Shown: positions 52,241 through 61,153 of the stretch, piece after piece
How positions within the stretch are numbered: the stretch's first letter is position 1
Layout of the letters: the number at the start of each line of letters is the position of its first letter
Assembly: GCA_965237995.1 (NCBI GenBank)
Contig: CBDEGO010000006.1
Location: 372,001-436,000 of the forward strand
From: JAAELZ01 sp965237995
Lineage (GTDB): Bacteria; Pseudomonadota; Gammaproteobacteria; Arenicellales; Poriferihabitantaceae
Direction: 5' to 3'
DNA: 64,000 nucleotides
Translations under genes and position numbers: made by a program
The notes under the pieces: model-generated
What the model saw: the letters and a program-made list of their open reading frames with translations, nothing else
Databases searched by the model: none
What the model was told of the DNA's origin: nothing

Positions 52241-54109
52241 ATGAGTACCAACAGCGATCATTCGGGCGTCGGCGGCTATAATGCGCTACGTGTTCTCCTA
52301 CCTTACGTAAAGAAAAAACTAACTGAACAGGTTAAAGGCGTTTGGTTTATCGTTTTTTATCTGTTTGTTTTTCAGCTGCTAGTGCTCGGCTTGCCCATTG
52401 TATACGCAACCATGATCACGGTTGGGTTGGTGATGGTCATCGTGGGGCTGATGTTTTTTATGGAAGGGCTGCGACTCGGGCTGATGCCTTTGGGGGAAAT
52501 AATAGGCTCGCAACTGCCTGTGAAAGCTCCTATGGCGGTCATACTGGGTATTGCATTTGTTTTAGGCATTGGTGCGACCTTCGCCGAACCCGCGATAGCG
52601 GTATTGAAAGCCGCAGGAAGCGGTGTCACACCCGATAAGGCACCATTGTTGTACAGTTTGTTGAATGATTTTTCCGGTTCATTAGTTTTATGCGTCGGTG
52701 TCGGAGTTGGTTTTGCTGTGGTGCTCGGAATTCTTCGCTTTTTCTATCAATGGTCTCTTAAGTTATTAGTCATTCCGTTTATTGTTGTGTTGACATCGAT
52801 CACCTGGTGGATGAGCGGCAATGAGATACTGCAACCCATTTTGGGTTTGGCTTGGGATTGTGGCGCAGTAACCACTGGCCCTGTTACCGTGCCCTTGGTG
52901 CTCGCATTGGGCATTGGAGTATGTCGTATAGTGGGAAATGGAGATTCTGCTGAATCTGGGTTTGGTATTGTTACTTTAGCCTCCTTATTTCCCATTCTTG
53001 CAGTGATGCTGCTTGGGATATTTCACTATCAAGCTGAAGACTACTATGGAGGGGCTAATTACCAAGGCGAGCTGATTGAGCAGTCAGCTAGTGCAAACAC
53101 CTCTAGTGAATCTTTCTCAGCAGCAGATAAGAGTGAAACCATTAAAGACTATACGGTAGTCGAGTTACTGCATTATCGACAAACTCAAGAAATACCGGCA
53201 GATGCTGAAATCAGTTATCGGGCGGGTAACCCTAAAATTGTGGATGGACAAATCGTTCTGCAAGACCCTGAAGTGGTCATTAGTCGAGGTCGTGCGATCA
53301 GCGTAATTGAAGGCATTGATCAATGGGATGAGAAGAGCAACTTATGGGTAGAAATTCGCAATGCAACGCTTGCCGCCCTACAAGCTATTCTGCCCTTATG
53401 TTTGTTTTTGTATTGCGTCTTGCGATTTGTACTACGTGAGAACCCGCGGCAATCAGAAGATTTGGCAGTTGGAATTGGGATGGCGGTAATTGGTATGGCC
53501 TGCTTTAGTTTAGGCATCACCTTAGGGCTGACCCCACTGGGTAGCCAAGTGGGTCACAATGTTCCTTCAACTTTTGCTGAAATCATTCCTTGGGGCCATA
53601 CGGCCTTTCAAGGGCCGACTATTGGAAGTGGAGAAGCTGGCAAGCTTGTAGCGATTGCTTTCGCCTTTTTTCTTGGCTATGGCGCAACTTTAGCCGAGCC
53701 CGCGCTTAACGCATTAGGAGAGACAGTGGAACGAATTACGGTAGGTGCGTTTAAAAAGAAATTACTGATGCAGGCAGTTGCCCTTGGTGTAGGCATCGGT
53801 ATTGCCACCGGAATTACCAAGATGGTTTACGATATTCCGTTGCATTGGTTGTTGATACCGCCCTATCTATTCTTGATCTTTTTAACCTTAATCAGCTCCG
53901 AAGAGTTTGTTAACTTCGGTTGGGACAGTGCGGGCGTAACCACTGGGCCAATTACCGTTCCGCTGGTGTTGGCAATGGGCCTTGGTGTAGGTGGTGTGGT
54001 GCCTAACGTGCTTGATGGTTTTGGAATTTTGGCGTTGGCTTCAGTAGGCCCGATTCTGACGGTGCTTACCGTTGGGCTGATTGTTAAACACACAACAGAT
54101 AACGGGTAG
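52241..54109 (+). CDS. DUF1538 membrane protein with two DUF1538 repeats
   Basis: A 622-residue membrane protein with two homologous halves. The signature occurs twice: WDCGAVTTGPVTVPLVLALG starting at W205 and WDSAGVTTGPITVPLVLAMG starting at W561, exactly 356 residues apart. The segments FAEPAIAVLKAAG and LAEPALNALGETVE and the EGLRLGLMPLG/LGITLGLTPLG pairs also repeat. Each half has about six helices, the halves joined by a soluble loop of about 110 residues (residues 265-380). DUF1538 proteins are candidate transporters of unknown substrate. It is followed 7 bases later by a PII-like gene and is co-transcribed with it. Confidence 0.9.
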   Translation: MSTNSDHSGVGGYNALRVLLPYVKKKLTEQVKGVWFIVFYLFVFQLLVLGLPIVYATMITVGLVMVIVGLMFFMEGLRLGLMPLGEIIGSQLPVKAPMAVILGIAFVLGIGATFAEPAIAVLKAAGSGVTPDKAPLLYSLLNDFSGSLVLCVGVGVGFAVVLGILRFFYQWSLKLLVIPFIVVLTSITWWMSGNEILQPILGLAWDCGAVTTGPVTVPLVLALGIGVCRIVGNGDSAESGFGIVTLASLFPILAVMLLGIFHYQAEDYYGGANYQGELIEQSASANTSSESFSAADKSETIKDYTVVELLHYRQTQEIPADAEISYRAGNPKIVDGQIVLQDPEVVISRGRAISVIEGIDQWDEKSNLWVEIRNATLAALQAILPLCLFLYCVLRFVLRENPRQSEDLAVGIGMAVIGMACFSLGITLGLTPLGSQVGHNVPSTFAEIIPWGHTAFQGPTIGSGEAGKLVAIAFAFFLGYGATLAEPALNALGETVERITVGAFKKKLLMQAVALGVGIGIATGITKMVYDIPLHWLLIPPYLFLIFLTLISSEEFVNFGWDSAGVTTGPITVPLVLAMGLGVGGVVPNVLDGFGILALASVGPILTVLTVGLIVKHTTDNG

Positions 54110-54116
54110 CGCTGAA

Positions 54117-55292
54117 ATGAAAAAATTAAATAATATGTCGCGTTTGGTCGCAATCTTACCTAGGAACAATACAGCAGAAGTTGTGGAAGCAGTTTTTACT
54201 GAAACCAATAGCCACGCCATGATTTTCCCCGCTAGGGGCACCTTGGTACGAGAGCGTTGGTACCAGAAATTTCTGCCTGTTATCAGCCCAGAGCAAGAAC
54301 ACATGGTGATGCTATTGCCAAACGACAAACTAGAGGAGGTGATTTACCGCATCATTGAAGTCAGTAAACTCCGAAAAAATGGCGCTGGCGCGATTATGGC
54401 GACCCCTTGTACCCACTTTAGCTGTGGCGATGGATACGCCTTATGGCCCAGTGATCTCGCAGACGATGCTCCACAAGAACCAGCAACGGAGGAAGCCAAC
54501 CTTTGGGCAATTAATTATATTGCCCAGCCCGAACAGTCTGATCAAATCTGCAAAGCGGCTATTGACGCAGGTGCGCACGGCCCAAGTATCAATTTTTGTG
54601 AAGGAAAGGGCCAGCGTAGCCAGATCAGCTTGCTGCGCGTAACCAGTGAAAAAACCAAAGAAGCGATGACGGTCATCGCTGATTCAATAGACGTAGACGG
54701 CATTTATGAGTCAATGGCAGAAGCGGCGCAGCCAACTTTGCCGGGGCGGGGAATTATGTATAAGGAGCCCGTCAGTAAAGGCTTGGTGAACCTTCCTGGT
54801 ATTTTTCATCATGCGAAGAATGCGGCTAGTATGCAACAAATAGTGCGGGCGATTGATTCTCTAACCGGCAGTAAAGAGTGGCGAGATCAAAGCGTTGTAG
54901 ACTTTAGTCTGGATGGAAAGTCAGCCGGTTTGAACATGATTCGCCGCTTAGAACATCAGTTAACTGATGATGAAGAATCGCGGTCATCCTTTCATATCGC
55001 GATAGATCGCAATCAAGAAGACAAGCTAAAAGACTTTTTATTGAAAGAGGTCGGTATCCAAGGGATGACTGTCACCCAATCGATGTACGTTGGTCAGGAA
55101 TATATGAACCACTCAGGCTTAACTCATAATCACCAAGAGCGATCGATCATCAAAACCATTGTCAAAGACAGTGACGTAACTTCGATAAGAGACTCGGTTG
55201 ATGCCTACGCAACGGACCATAGCATCGATGATATTTGTTACTTTTCTGTTCCTGTAAAGCACGTGTTGACTTGGGATAGCCAGAAGAAATAG
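54117..55292 (+). CDS. PII-like protein with three PII-type segments, partner of DUF1538
   Basis: A 391-residue protein starting at the ATG at 54117, 7 bases after the DUF1538 stop. I see three segments with a PII-like beta-alpha-beta-beta-alpha-beta pattern: about 8-105 (RLVAILPRNNTAEVVEAVFTETNSHAMIFPARG), about 125-230 (AINYIAQPEQSDQICKAAIDAGAHGPSINFCEGKG) and about 295-391 (FHIAIDRNQEDKLKDFLLKEVGIQGMTVTQSM, ending in DDICYFSVPVKHVLTW). PII proteins bind effectors such as ATP/ADP or 2-oxoglutarate and act on membrane transporters. So it probably regulates the DUF1538 protein. The assignment is from pattern only. Confidence 0.65.
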   Translation: MKKLNNMSRLVAILPRNNTAEVVEAVFTETNSHAMIFPARGTLVRERWYQKFLPVISPEQEHMVMLLPNDKLEEVIYRIIEVSKLRKNGAGAIMATPCTHFSCGDGYALWPSDLADDAPQEPATEEANLWAINYIAQPEQSDQICKAAIDAGAHGPSINFCEGKGQRSQISLLRVTSEKTKEAMTVIADSIDVDGIYESMAEAAQPTLPGRGIMYKEPVSKGLVNLPGIFHHAKNAASMQQIVRAIDSLTGSKEWRDQSVVDFSLDGKSAGLNMIRRLEHQLTDDEESRSSFHIAIDRNQEDKLKDFLLKEVGIQGMTVTQSMYVGQEYMNHSGLTHNHQERSIIKTIVKDSDVTSIRDSVDAYATDHSIDDICYFSVPVKHVLTWDSQKK

Positions 55293-55422
55293 AAGTTCGG
55301 CGGACAAAATTCAATTGCTTTGATTGGCCTAAAGCAAATGACTTAAAAGTTAGGCTACCCTAACATTAGGCAACATAATTGGACGACGAAGTTAAAAGTC
55401 AGATTATGATTTATTGTTAATA

Positions 55423-55450
55423 TAACTAACTGTTTTATAATATTTAGTTA
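55423..55450. repeat. AT-rich inverted repeat beside the tRNA 3' end
   Basis: Arms TAACTAA (55423-55429) and TTAGTTA (55444-55450) around a 14-base loop, directly next to the CCA end of tRNA-Leu. It may be a weak terminator or processing structure for the minus-strand tpiA-secG-tRNA transcript. Confidence 0.4.
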
Positions 55451-55537
55451 TGGTGCCGACGGCCGGACTCGAACCGGCACGAGCGTTAGCCCACTACCCC
55501 CTCAAGATAGCGTGTCTACCAGTTCCACCACGTCGGC
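55451..55537 (-). tRNA. leuU: tRNA-Leu(GAG)
   Basis: An 87-base tRNA with acceptor stem GCCGACG/CGTCGGC, discriminator A and an encoded CCA end. The anticodon loop TTGAGGG gives anticodon GAG, reading CTC and CTT. The long variable arm (AGTGGGCTAACGCTCGT) is of the class II leucine type. It follows secG by 15 bases, as leuU follows secG in E. coli. Confidence 0.97.
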
Positions 55538-55552
55538 TTGTTTTAGTTGTGT

Positions 55553-55987
55553 CTACTCCGGCGCCTTTGGCACATCTACTTGCGGCACGTCTTCATCGCT
55601 CTGAATAGTCGCCTCTACAGTTGTGCCATCTTCGGTGGTAGCAGTCACTGAGACATCATCGGCTGGAACGCTTGGGATGCCTGTAGTGTTTGGCTCTTGC
55701 TCAGGAACAATTTCTTCTACAACGCTGCCTTCTAATACACTGACGCTGCGGCCCGTGTTGGCATAGACATAAGCTAATACTAGGGTTGTGATAAAAAAAC
55801 CAGTGACAGCAAAAGAAGTCGCGCGTGATAAAAAATTAGACGAGCCTCTTGCCCCAAATAAAGACTGTGAAGAACCGCCTCCAAACGCGGCACCCGCTTG
55901 CGCGCCTTTGCCTTGTTGCAACAACACCAATGCAACTACGCTAACTGCAAGGACCAAATGTAAAATTAAAAGTAAATTCTGAATCAT
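55553..55987 (-). CDS. secG: Preprotein translocase subunit SecG
   Basis: A 144-residue translocase subunit. N-terminal helix LLLILHLVLAVSVVALVLLQQGKGAQAGAAFGGGSSQSLFGARGSSNFLSRATSF is the SecG signature, with a second helix (AVTGFFITTLVLAYVYA). The last 60 residues are a low-complexity acidic tail rich in Glu, Thr and Val. It lies between tpiA and tRNA-Leu on the same strand, 53 bases after tpiA, with tRNA-Leu 15 bases downstream. Confidence 0.96.
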   Translation of the reverse strand: MIQNLLLILHLVLAVSVVALVLLQQGKGAQAGAAFGGGSSQSLFGARGSSNFLSRATSFAVTGFFITTLVLAYVYANTGRSVSVLEGSVVEEIVPEQEPNTTGIPSVPADDVSVTATTEDGTTVEATIQSDEDVPQVDVPKAPE

Positions 55988-56040
55988 GTTTTTTCGTATT
56001 ACTACGTGTTTAAATTGTTTATTAAATTTGGGCTACGGGT

Positions 56041-56793
56041 CTAGCTCGCTGCTTTGCAGATGCCCAAAAAATCACTCGCATTCAATGCCGCTCCGCCAAT
56101 CAGACCACCATCAATATCGGGGTTTCCAATCAGTTCTGCTGCATTTTCTGGTTTCATACTACCACCATATAAAATTCTACACTGCTCTGCCACTGTAGCA
56201 TCTTTATCTGCCAATAAGCCGCGGATAAAAGCATGTACCTGCTGGGCTTGTTCTGGTGATGCCGTAACACCTGTACCGATTGCCCAAACAGGTTCGTAAG
56301 CGATGACACTGCTAGCCATTGCATCAATACCGACTTTATTTATCACGGCCATTAGCTGACGCTGCACTACTTCTTCAGTGATGCCTAATTCGCGTTCTTG
56401 CAAGCTTTCGCCAACACAAACCAATGGCAGCAAACCGGCTTCCAACGCCACTGCGGTTTTTTCTGCGACTAATTCATCAGTATCGCCATAAAATTGACGC
56501 CGTTCAGAATGGCCGATGATGACACAGTTACAACCAGCATCTTTTAACATCGAAGCAGAGGTTTGCCCAGTAAATGCGCCTCCTGCGTTAACGTCTACGT
56601 CTTGCCCGCCAACTGAAACACGGCTATCACTCATCGCAGCTACGGCGCTGGCTGCCAATATATGCGGCGGACAAATTGCGATGTCAACGGAACCAACATC
56701 CCCTAACCCCGCTACGATACCGGCGCACAGCTCAGCCACCATTGATTGGTTGCCGTTCATTTTCCAGTTACCCGCGACTAAAGGAGTACGCAT
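56041..56793 (-). CDS. tpiA: Triosephosphate isomerase
   Basis: A 250-residue TIM-barrel enzyme of glycolysis. N-terminal RTPLVAGNWKMNGN carries the catalytic lysine, HSERRQ the electrophilic histidine, and AYEPVWAIGTG the catalytic glutamate; GGSMKPENAAELIG follows. I start at the ATG at 56793, since the upstream ATG at 56823 adds ten residues not found in the family. It leads the tpiA-secG-tRNA-Leu transcript. Confidence 0.97.
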   Translation of the reverse strand: MRTPLVAGNWKMNGNQSMVAELCAGIVAGLGDVGSVDIAICPPHILAASAVAAMSDSRVSVGGQDVDVNAGGAFTGQTSASMLKDAGCNCVIIGHSERRQFYGDTDELVAEKTAVALEAGLLPLVCVGESLQERELGITEEVVQRQLMAVINKVGIDAMASSVIAYEPVWAIGTGVTASPEQAQQVHAFIRGLLADKDATVAEQCRILYGGSMKPENAAELIGNPDIDGGLIGGAALNASDFLGICKAAS

Positions 56794-57031
56794 TAGGTTA
56801 TCTCGCTTATGGTTGTACTTCACTCGTAAGCCATACTAATGGCTCACGACAAAAAGGGACGCGATGTTACCGCTGAAACCGCGTAAATGCAACGGATGCG
56901 CGTACAATCATTGTACTACTGCTTGATTTTGTTGGATGTGATTTGCTATCAATGCGTAAACAAAAGCTTCTCGACCTTTTGGTGACCGATCGACTAAACT
57001 CTAGACCATTCTAAAATGATGATAATAAAGC

Positions 57032-57640
57032 GTGTTTGACTTACTCAATGCTGGTGGCTGGCTAATTTGGCCAATCCTTATCTGTTCGGTTGCGGCGTTT
57101 GCGATTATTATCGATAAACTCATTAATTTACAGCGTTCTCGGGTACTGCCAAACGGATTATTTGAAAAAGTTGAACAGCTTATTGGGCGCCAGAAAATAA
57201 GCAAAGCACACCTTAATACCCTAGCAGCTCAATCACCACTTGGCAGTTTGTTTTCAGCGACATTACAAAACGCCCACCTTGATACCAACGCACTTAAAGC
57301 CGTGATTGAGGACAGCGGTAGGCACCATGTGCATGATCTAGAGCGCTATCTAAATACCTTGGGTTCGATTGCTGCAATCACCCCCTTGTTAGGTTTACTG
57401 GGTACAGTCGTCGGCATGATCAAAGTATTTACTGCCATCACGACGGTTGGCGTGGGAGACCCGCAAGTTTTATCGGCTGGCATTTCTCAAGCGCTTATCA
57501 CCACAGCGGCTGGCTTAACCGTGGCGATTCCTTCTTTATTATTTTACCGACACTTCAAGAGTCGTATTCAGAGTTTAGCCATCGAGATGGAACGCGAAGT
57601 ACTTAAACTACTCGCCGTTTTAGGCAAAAGCGCGCAGTAA
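57032..57640 (+). CDS. exbB: ExbB/TolQ/MotA family proton channel
   Basis: A 202-residue inner-membrane protein with three helices. The MotA/TolQ/ExbB signature is ITPLLGLLGTVVGMIKVFTAITTVGVGDPQVLSAGISQALITTAAGLTVAIPSLLFYRHF. The start is a GTG at 57032; the nearest ATGs are out of frame. With ExbD it uses the proton motive force to energise a TonB-type or Tol-type partner. No tonB gene is adjacent. Confidence 0.93.
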   Translation: MFDLLNAGGWLIWPILICSVAAFAIIIDKLINLQRSRVLPNGLFEKVEQLIGRQKISKAHLNTLAAQSPLGSLFSATLQNAHLDTNALKAVIEDSGRHHVHDLERYLNTLGSIAAITPLLGLLGTVVGMIKVFTAITTVGVGDPQVLSAGISQALITTAAGLTVAIPSLLFYRHFKSRIQSLAIEMEREVLKLLAVLGKSAQ

Positions 57641-57649
57641 CACTTATTT

Positions 57650-58102
57650 ATGAGGTTCACATCTGGCGAAGAGGAAGAGTTATCGGTCAATTTAGCGCCG
57701 CTGATTGACGTCGTGTTTTTGCTTTTAATCTTTTTCATGGTCACCACGACGTTTAATCGTACCGCTTCGATGGACTTAACGCTGCCCGAAGCAGATGCGC
57801 AAGTGAGTCAGTCAGAGTCACAAAAGCTTTTTATCAATGTCAATGTGCTGGGCGAAATTGCCATTCAACCTGAAGGGAATTATCCAACGCGAATAATCGA
57901 AAATGCGGACGTTAAACGCATCGCACTAGAGATATTACAAACACTAGAACAAACCAAAAACGACCAAAAGCCTGCACAAGTTGTGACCGTTATCCAAGCT
58001 GATAAAGATGCACAGCACGGTAAAGTCATTGAATTAATGGAAGCCATTGGCCTTACTGGTTTAACCCAAATTGAATTTGCGGTTAAACCAGTAAAAAGAT
58101 AA
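57650..58102 (+). CDS. exbD: ExbD/TolR family biopolymer transport protein
   Basis: A 150-residue protein with a short cytosolic N-terminus, one membrane helix LAPLIDVVFLLLIFFMVTTTF containing the proton-conducting aspartate (D20), and a periplasmic domain. It begins 9 bases after exbB and is certainly co-transcribed with it. The C-terminus lies close to the convergent PqqD-like gene. Confidence 0.93.
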   Translation: MRFTSGEEEELSVNLAPLIDVVFLLLIFFMVTTTFNRTASMDLTLPEADAQVSQSESQKLFINVNVLGEIAIQPEGNYPTRIIENADVKRIALEILQTLEQTKNDQKPAQVVTVIQADKDAQHGKVIELMEAIGLTGLTQIEFAVKPVKR

Positions 58103-58114
58103 CGCGAAGAGGCT

Positions 58115-58417
58115 TTAAGCAGATATTTCTATCACTTGTTCTTCAACCAAGCTATCTAGGGTTCTTTGAATATCTTTCGCCATATCAGGGACGTCAGGAT
58201 ACTCTTCCGACAGTAATTCGATCAAGTCTCCAACACTTAATTCACCTTCGCACAAGCTCCATATTAGAATGCCTGTGTCATTCATTTTCACCATTCTGTT
58301 TATTTTGGGCGATTTTAAAATCCAACAGCAGGGTATTTTTTCAAGCGTATAGCCCTCTATTTGACGAGGTATACAGTGCAAATCAAAAGTTTGATGCAAG
58401 TCATTAAGATCGAACAT
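58115..58417 (-). CDS. PqqD-like (RiPP recognition element) protein
   Basis: A 100-residue protein with the PqqD/RRE winged-helix pattern: KINRMVKMNDTGILIWSLCEGELSVGDLIELLSEEYPDVPDMAKDIQRTLDSLVEEQVI. PqqD binds the PqqA precursor peptide and presents it to a radical SAM enzyme. No precursor peptide, radical SAM or other pqq gene is in the window, so it is an orphan and may be a chaperone for another peptide or a regulatory partner. It lies between exbD and an EEP hydrolase. Confidence 0.8.
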   Translation of the reverse strand: MFDLNDLHQTFDLHCIPRQIEGYTLEKIPCCWILKSPKINRMVKMNDTGILIWSLCEGELSVGDLIELLSEEYPDVPDMAKDIQRTLDSLVEEQVIEISA

Positions 58418-58524
58418 AGCCTGTTAAAATATAAGCGTTAATTTAGTATAACAAAACGGTGCGCATTTTAACGATAGTATCAACGGCTTAGCGCAAAATC
58501 ACACACCAACCGCATACACTCGCC

Positions 58525-59334
58525 ATGGCTTATGTCGTCGTTACCCTTGTTGTCATTATCCTACTTTTACTCTCCAAACGTCGGTCTGCGCCCCCGCAGC
58601 ACGGAGGTGAGATAAATCCGCCGGTTAGTCACAAGGCGGGTTCAGTCATTCGGGTCGGTGCCTATAATATCCATCGTGCGCGTGGTACTGACCGAGTCAA
58701 GAGTATAAACCGCATCGCCAACGTGTTAAAAGGTTGTGATATCGCGGGTCTGTCAGAGCTTGAAGGTGGGACTCCGCTATTCAGGCAAAATCAACTCGAT
58801 CGTCTCGCGAAGCATCTAAATATGGCTGGCATATTTGCTTGTACGCAAAGGCGGTGGGGGTTGCAGAATCGCGGGAACGGCGCTATCAGCCGATTTAAGA
58901 TTAATAACTGGTCAACAGCACCGCTGGAAGATACCGTCGGCAATCATCCGCGTTGCCTATTACATCTAAATGTAGACGTGGACGGAGAGCAACTCGACGT
59001 TTTAGTGACGCACTTAGCTAGAAGGGTGGACCAAGAAACGCAGCTAAAAGCCGTCTTAGATCGATTTAACCAATTTGAGAAGGCGCTGTTAATCGGCGAC
59101 CTGAATATGGACCAACACCACCCTAGTCTTGAGCAAGCGTTGCTTGACCCAACGATTACCGACGCGCATGCAAAGCACGTAAACGCCACCAACGTGAGCA
59201 AGCACAATAAAATAGATTGGATTTTAGCCCGTGGATTGTCTGTAGTAGACGCGGGCATTATAGAATCAGTTGCGTCTGACCATCCTTTTTATTGGGCTGA
59301 CGTCAAAATTAGCACGACAGAGACAGCGGTTTAG
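58525..59334 (+). CDS. Endonuclease/exonuclease/phosphatase (EEP) family protein
   Basis: A 269-residue protein with an N-terminal membrane helix (MAYVVVTLVVIILLLL) and an EEP domain (about 40-265). The conserved residues are visible: VGAYNIHRARG, the glutamate in GLSELEGG, the aspartate/asparagine pair in LIGDLNMDQHHPS and SDHPFYWADV. Members act as phosphodiesterases on lipids or nucleic acids; the membrane anchor would place it in the cytosol or periplasm facing the inner membrane. It overlaps the convergent cold-shock gene by 4 bases. Confidence 0.85.
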   Translation: MAYVVVTLVVIILLLLSKRRSAPPQHGGEINPPVSHKAGSVIRVGAYNIHRARGTDRVKSINRIANVLKGCDIAGLSELEGGTPLFRQNQLDRLAKHLNMAGIFACTQRRWGLQNRGNGAISRFKINNWSTAPLEDTVGNHPRCLLHLNVDVDGEQLDVLVTHLARRVDQETQLKAVLDRFNQFEKALLIGDLNMDQHHPSLEQALLDPTITDAHAKHVNATNVSKHNKIDWILARGLSVVDAGIIESVASDHPFYWADVKISTTETAV

Positions 59335-59558
59335 CTTTCTTCTTTAACTTCTCCGACCACGTTTTCTGCTGCAAAGCCCCTGTCTCGTTCGATTAACTCG
59401 AACTCTACTTTCTGGCCTTCATACAAAGTGCGAAAACCTTCGCCTTGAATTTCACGATAGTGCACAAATACATCTTTTTCACCATCAGCGTATTCGATAA
59501 ACCCGAAGCCTTTTCGATGATCGAACCATTTAACGATCCCATTCAAACGCTCAGACAT
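59331..59558 (-). CDS. Cold-shock protein (CspA family)
   Basis: A 75-residue OB-fold RNA-binding protein with RNP1 KGFGFI and RNP2 VFVHY. The sequence is GIVKWFDHRKGFGFIEYADGEKDVFVHYREI, typical of Csp proteins. The stop codon overlaps the stop of the convergent EEP gene by 4 bases. A leader of about 190 bases lies before it, where cold-shock genes often carry structured RNA. It is AGTGG... rich in purines downstream of the promoter, but no motif could be assigned. Confidence 0.92.
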   Translation of the reverse strand: MSERLNGIVKWFDHRKGFGFIEYADGEKDVFVHYREIQGEGFRTLYEGQKVEFELIERDRGFAAENVVGEVKEES

Positions 59559-59744
59559 GGTATTCCTCCGACTGATTAAGATATTAGATAATTATTCTAT
59601 TTTTATACTACAACTATACACCTATTGCATATTTGTCATTGTAGCCATAAAGTACCACAAAATAAAGCAGAACTATGCCGCTATAAGTGGATGTTATCTT
59701 TAGGTTTGTCAGTGCGGTAACACGCAGTTGTGTCGCGTGATGAA

Positions 59745-61124
59745 CTAAAACGGCAGTGTTAGCTCCGGAGCAATACTTACCATTTCTCTGCGAAATTCTG
59801 ACTGGATAGTCTCTAGCAGGCTTTGGGTATCCGCCTCAAAACGCATTATCAACATAGGCGTTGTGTTTGATGCACGCACTAGACCAAAGCCGCCATCGTA
59901 ATCTACACGCACGCCGTCGATGGTGTGCATTTCACCATTTTCAAATCGTGCAGATGACTGAAATGCGTCAATAAAAGCATAGTGCTCTCCCTCTGCAAAA
60001 TCTAACCTTAACTCCGGTGTGTTAATAGTATCTGGCAATGCGGCAAACACCTCACTTGGGCTTTCAGATAGTTTTGAGAGCAATTCACATAATCGCGCGC
60101 CCGCATAGATGCCGTCGTCAAAACCATACCAGCGTTCTTTAAAAAACAGGTGGCCACTCATTTCACCGGCTAAGGCTGCACCCGTTTCTTTGAGTTTAGA
60201 CTTTATAAACGAATGCCCTGTTTTCCACATGAGTGGGACGCCGCCTGCTTCTTCGATCGCGGTTGGCAAGGTACGAGAGCATTTCACATCATAAATAATT
60301 TGTGCGCCGGGATTGCGCGACAAAACATCCCGAGCAAATAAGATCATCTGTCGATCTGGCCAAATGATATCACCGTTGGGCGTCACCACACCTAGACGGT
60401 CTCCATCCCCGTCAAACGCAATACCAAACTCTGACCCTGTTTCTTGCACGGCCTTCACCAAGTCAACAAGGTTCTCTGCTTGGCTAGGGTCGGGGTGGTG
60501 GTTCGGGAAATTTCCATCCACTTCACAAAATAACTCGGTGACTTCACAGCCCAAGTCCTTATACACCTTGGGGGCGATAAAGCCGGCTACGCCATTACCG
60601 CAGTCCACTACGATTTTCATCGGCCTGTGTAAGGTTAAATCTGATGTAATACGTTCGCAATAGCGGTTGAGCATTGGCTGAGAGGTTAATTTCCCCGGCG
60701 TGTCAGCGTTTAACAAATCTCCGTCGATGATGCGTTGTTTTAATCGTTGAATGGCTTCACCCGACAACGTGACCCCGTCTATCATCATTTTCAGACCGTT
60801 ATATTCAGGCGGATTGTGGCTGCCAGTTACTTCAACACCACTACCTGTTTTCAACTCATAGGTCGCGTAATATAAAACGGGTGTTGGTACTTGACCAATA
60901 TCAATAACATCAATTCCGCTGTCCAACATGCCTTGCGCAAGCGCCTCACTCAGCTTCGGGCCCGACAAGCGGCCATCGCGCCCAACCACCATCGTTTGCA
61001 TGCCGGCTTCTATTGCAGTTGACCCTAAAGCTTGGCCAATTAATCGGGTTATCTCAACCGTTAGTGACTGGTCAACAATGCCTCTGATGTCGTAGGCTTT
61101 AAAGATTTCGTGTGCTATTTGCAT
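59745..61124 (-). CDS. algC: Phosphomannomutase/phosphoglucomutase (AlgC type)
   Basis: A 459-residue alpha-D-phosphohexomutase that interconverts 1- and 6-phosphates of mannose and glucose for surface-glycan synthesis. The phosphoserine loop is GVEVTGSHNPPEYNGLKM with the catalytic serine, the metal site DGDGDRLG, the sugar-binding GEMSGHLFF, and the phosphate-binding RASNTTPM. The pattern is close to AlgC of Pseudomonas. It is followed after efp in the same direction, 29 bases apart. Confidence 0.93.
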   Translation of the reverse strand: MQIAHEIFKAYDIRGIVDQSLTVEITRLIGQALGSTAIEAGMQTMVVGRDGRLSGPKLSEALAQGMLDSGIDVIDIGQVPTPVLYYATYELKTGSGVEVTGSHNPPEYNGLKMMIDGVTLSGEAIQRLKQRIIDGDLLNADTPGKLTSQPMLNRYCERITSDLTLHRPMKIVVDCGNGVAGFIAPKVYKDLGCEVTELFCEVDGNFPNHHPDPSQAENLVDLVKAVQETGSEFGIAFDGDGDRLGVVTPNGDIIWPDRQMILFARDVLSRNPGAQIIYDVKCSRTLPTAIEEAGGVPLMWKTGHSFIKSKLKETGAALAGEMSGHLFFKERWYGFDDGIYAGARLCELLSKLSESPSEVFAALPDTINTPELRLDFAEGEHYAFIDAFQSSARFENGEMHTIDGVRVDYDGGFGLVRASNTTPMLIMRFEADTQSLLETIQSEFRREMVSIAPELTLPF

Positions 61125-61153
61125 TACAGTGGTTCGTTGGAATTATTGATTAG

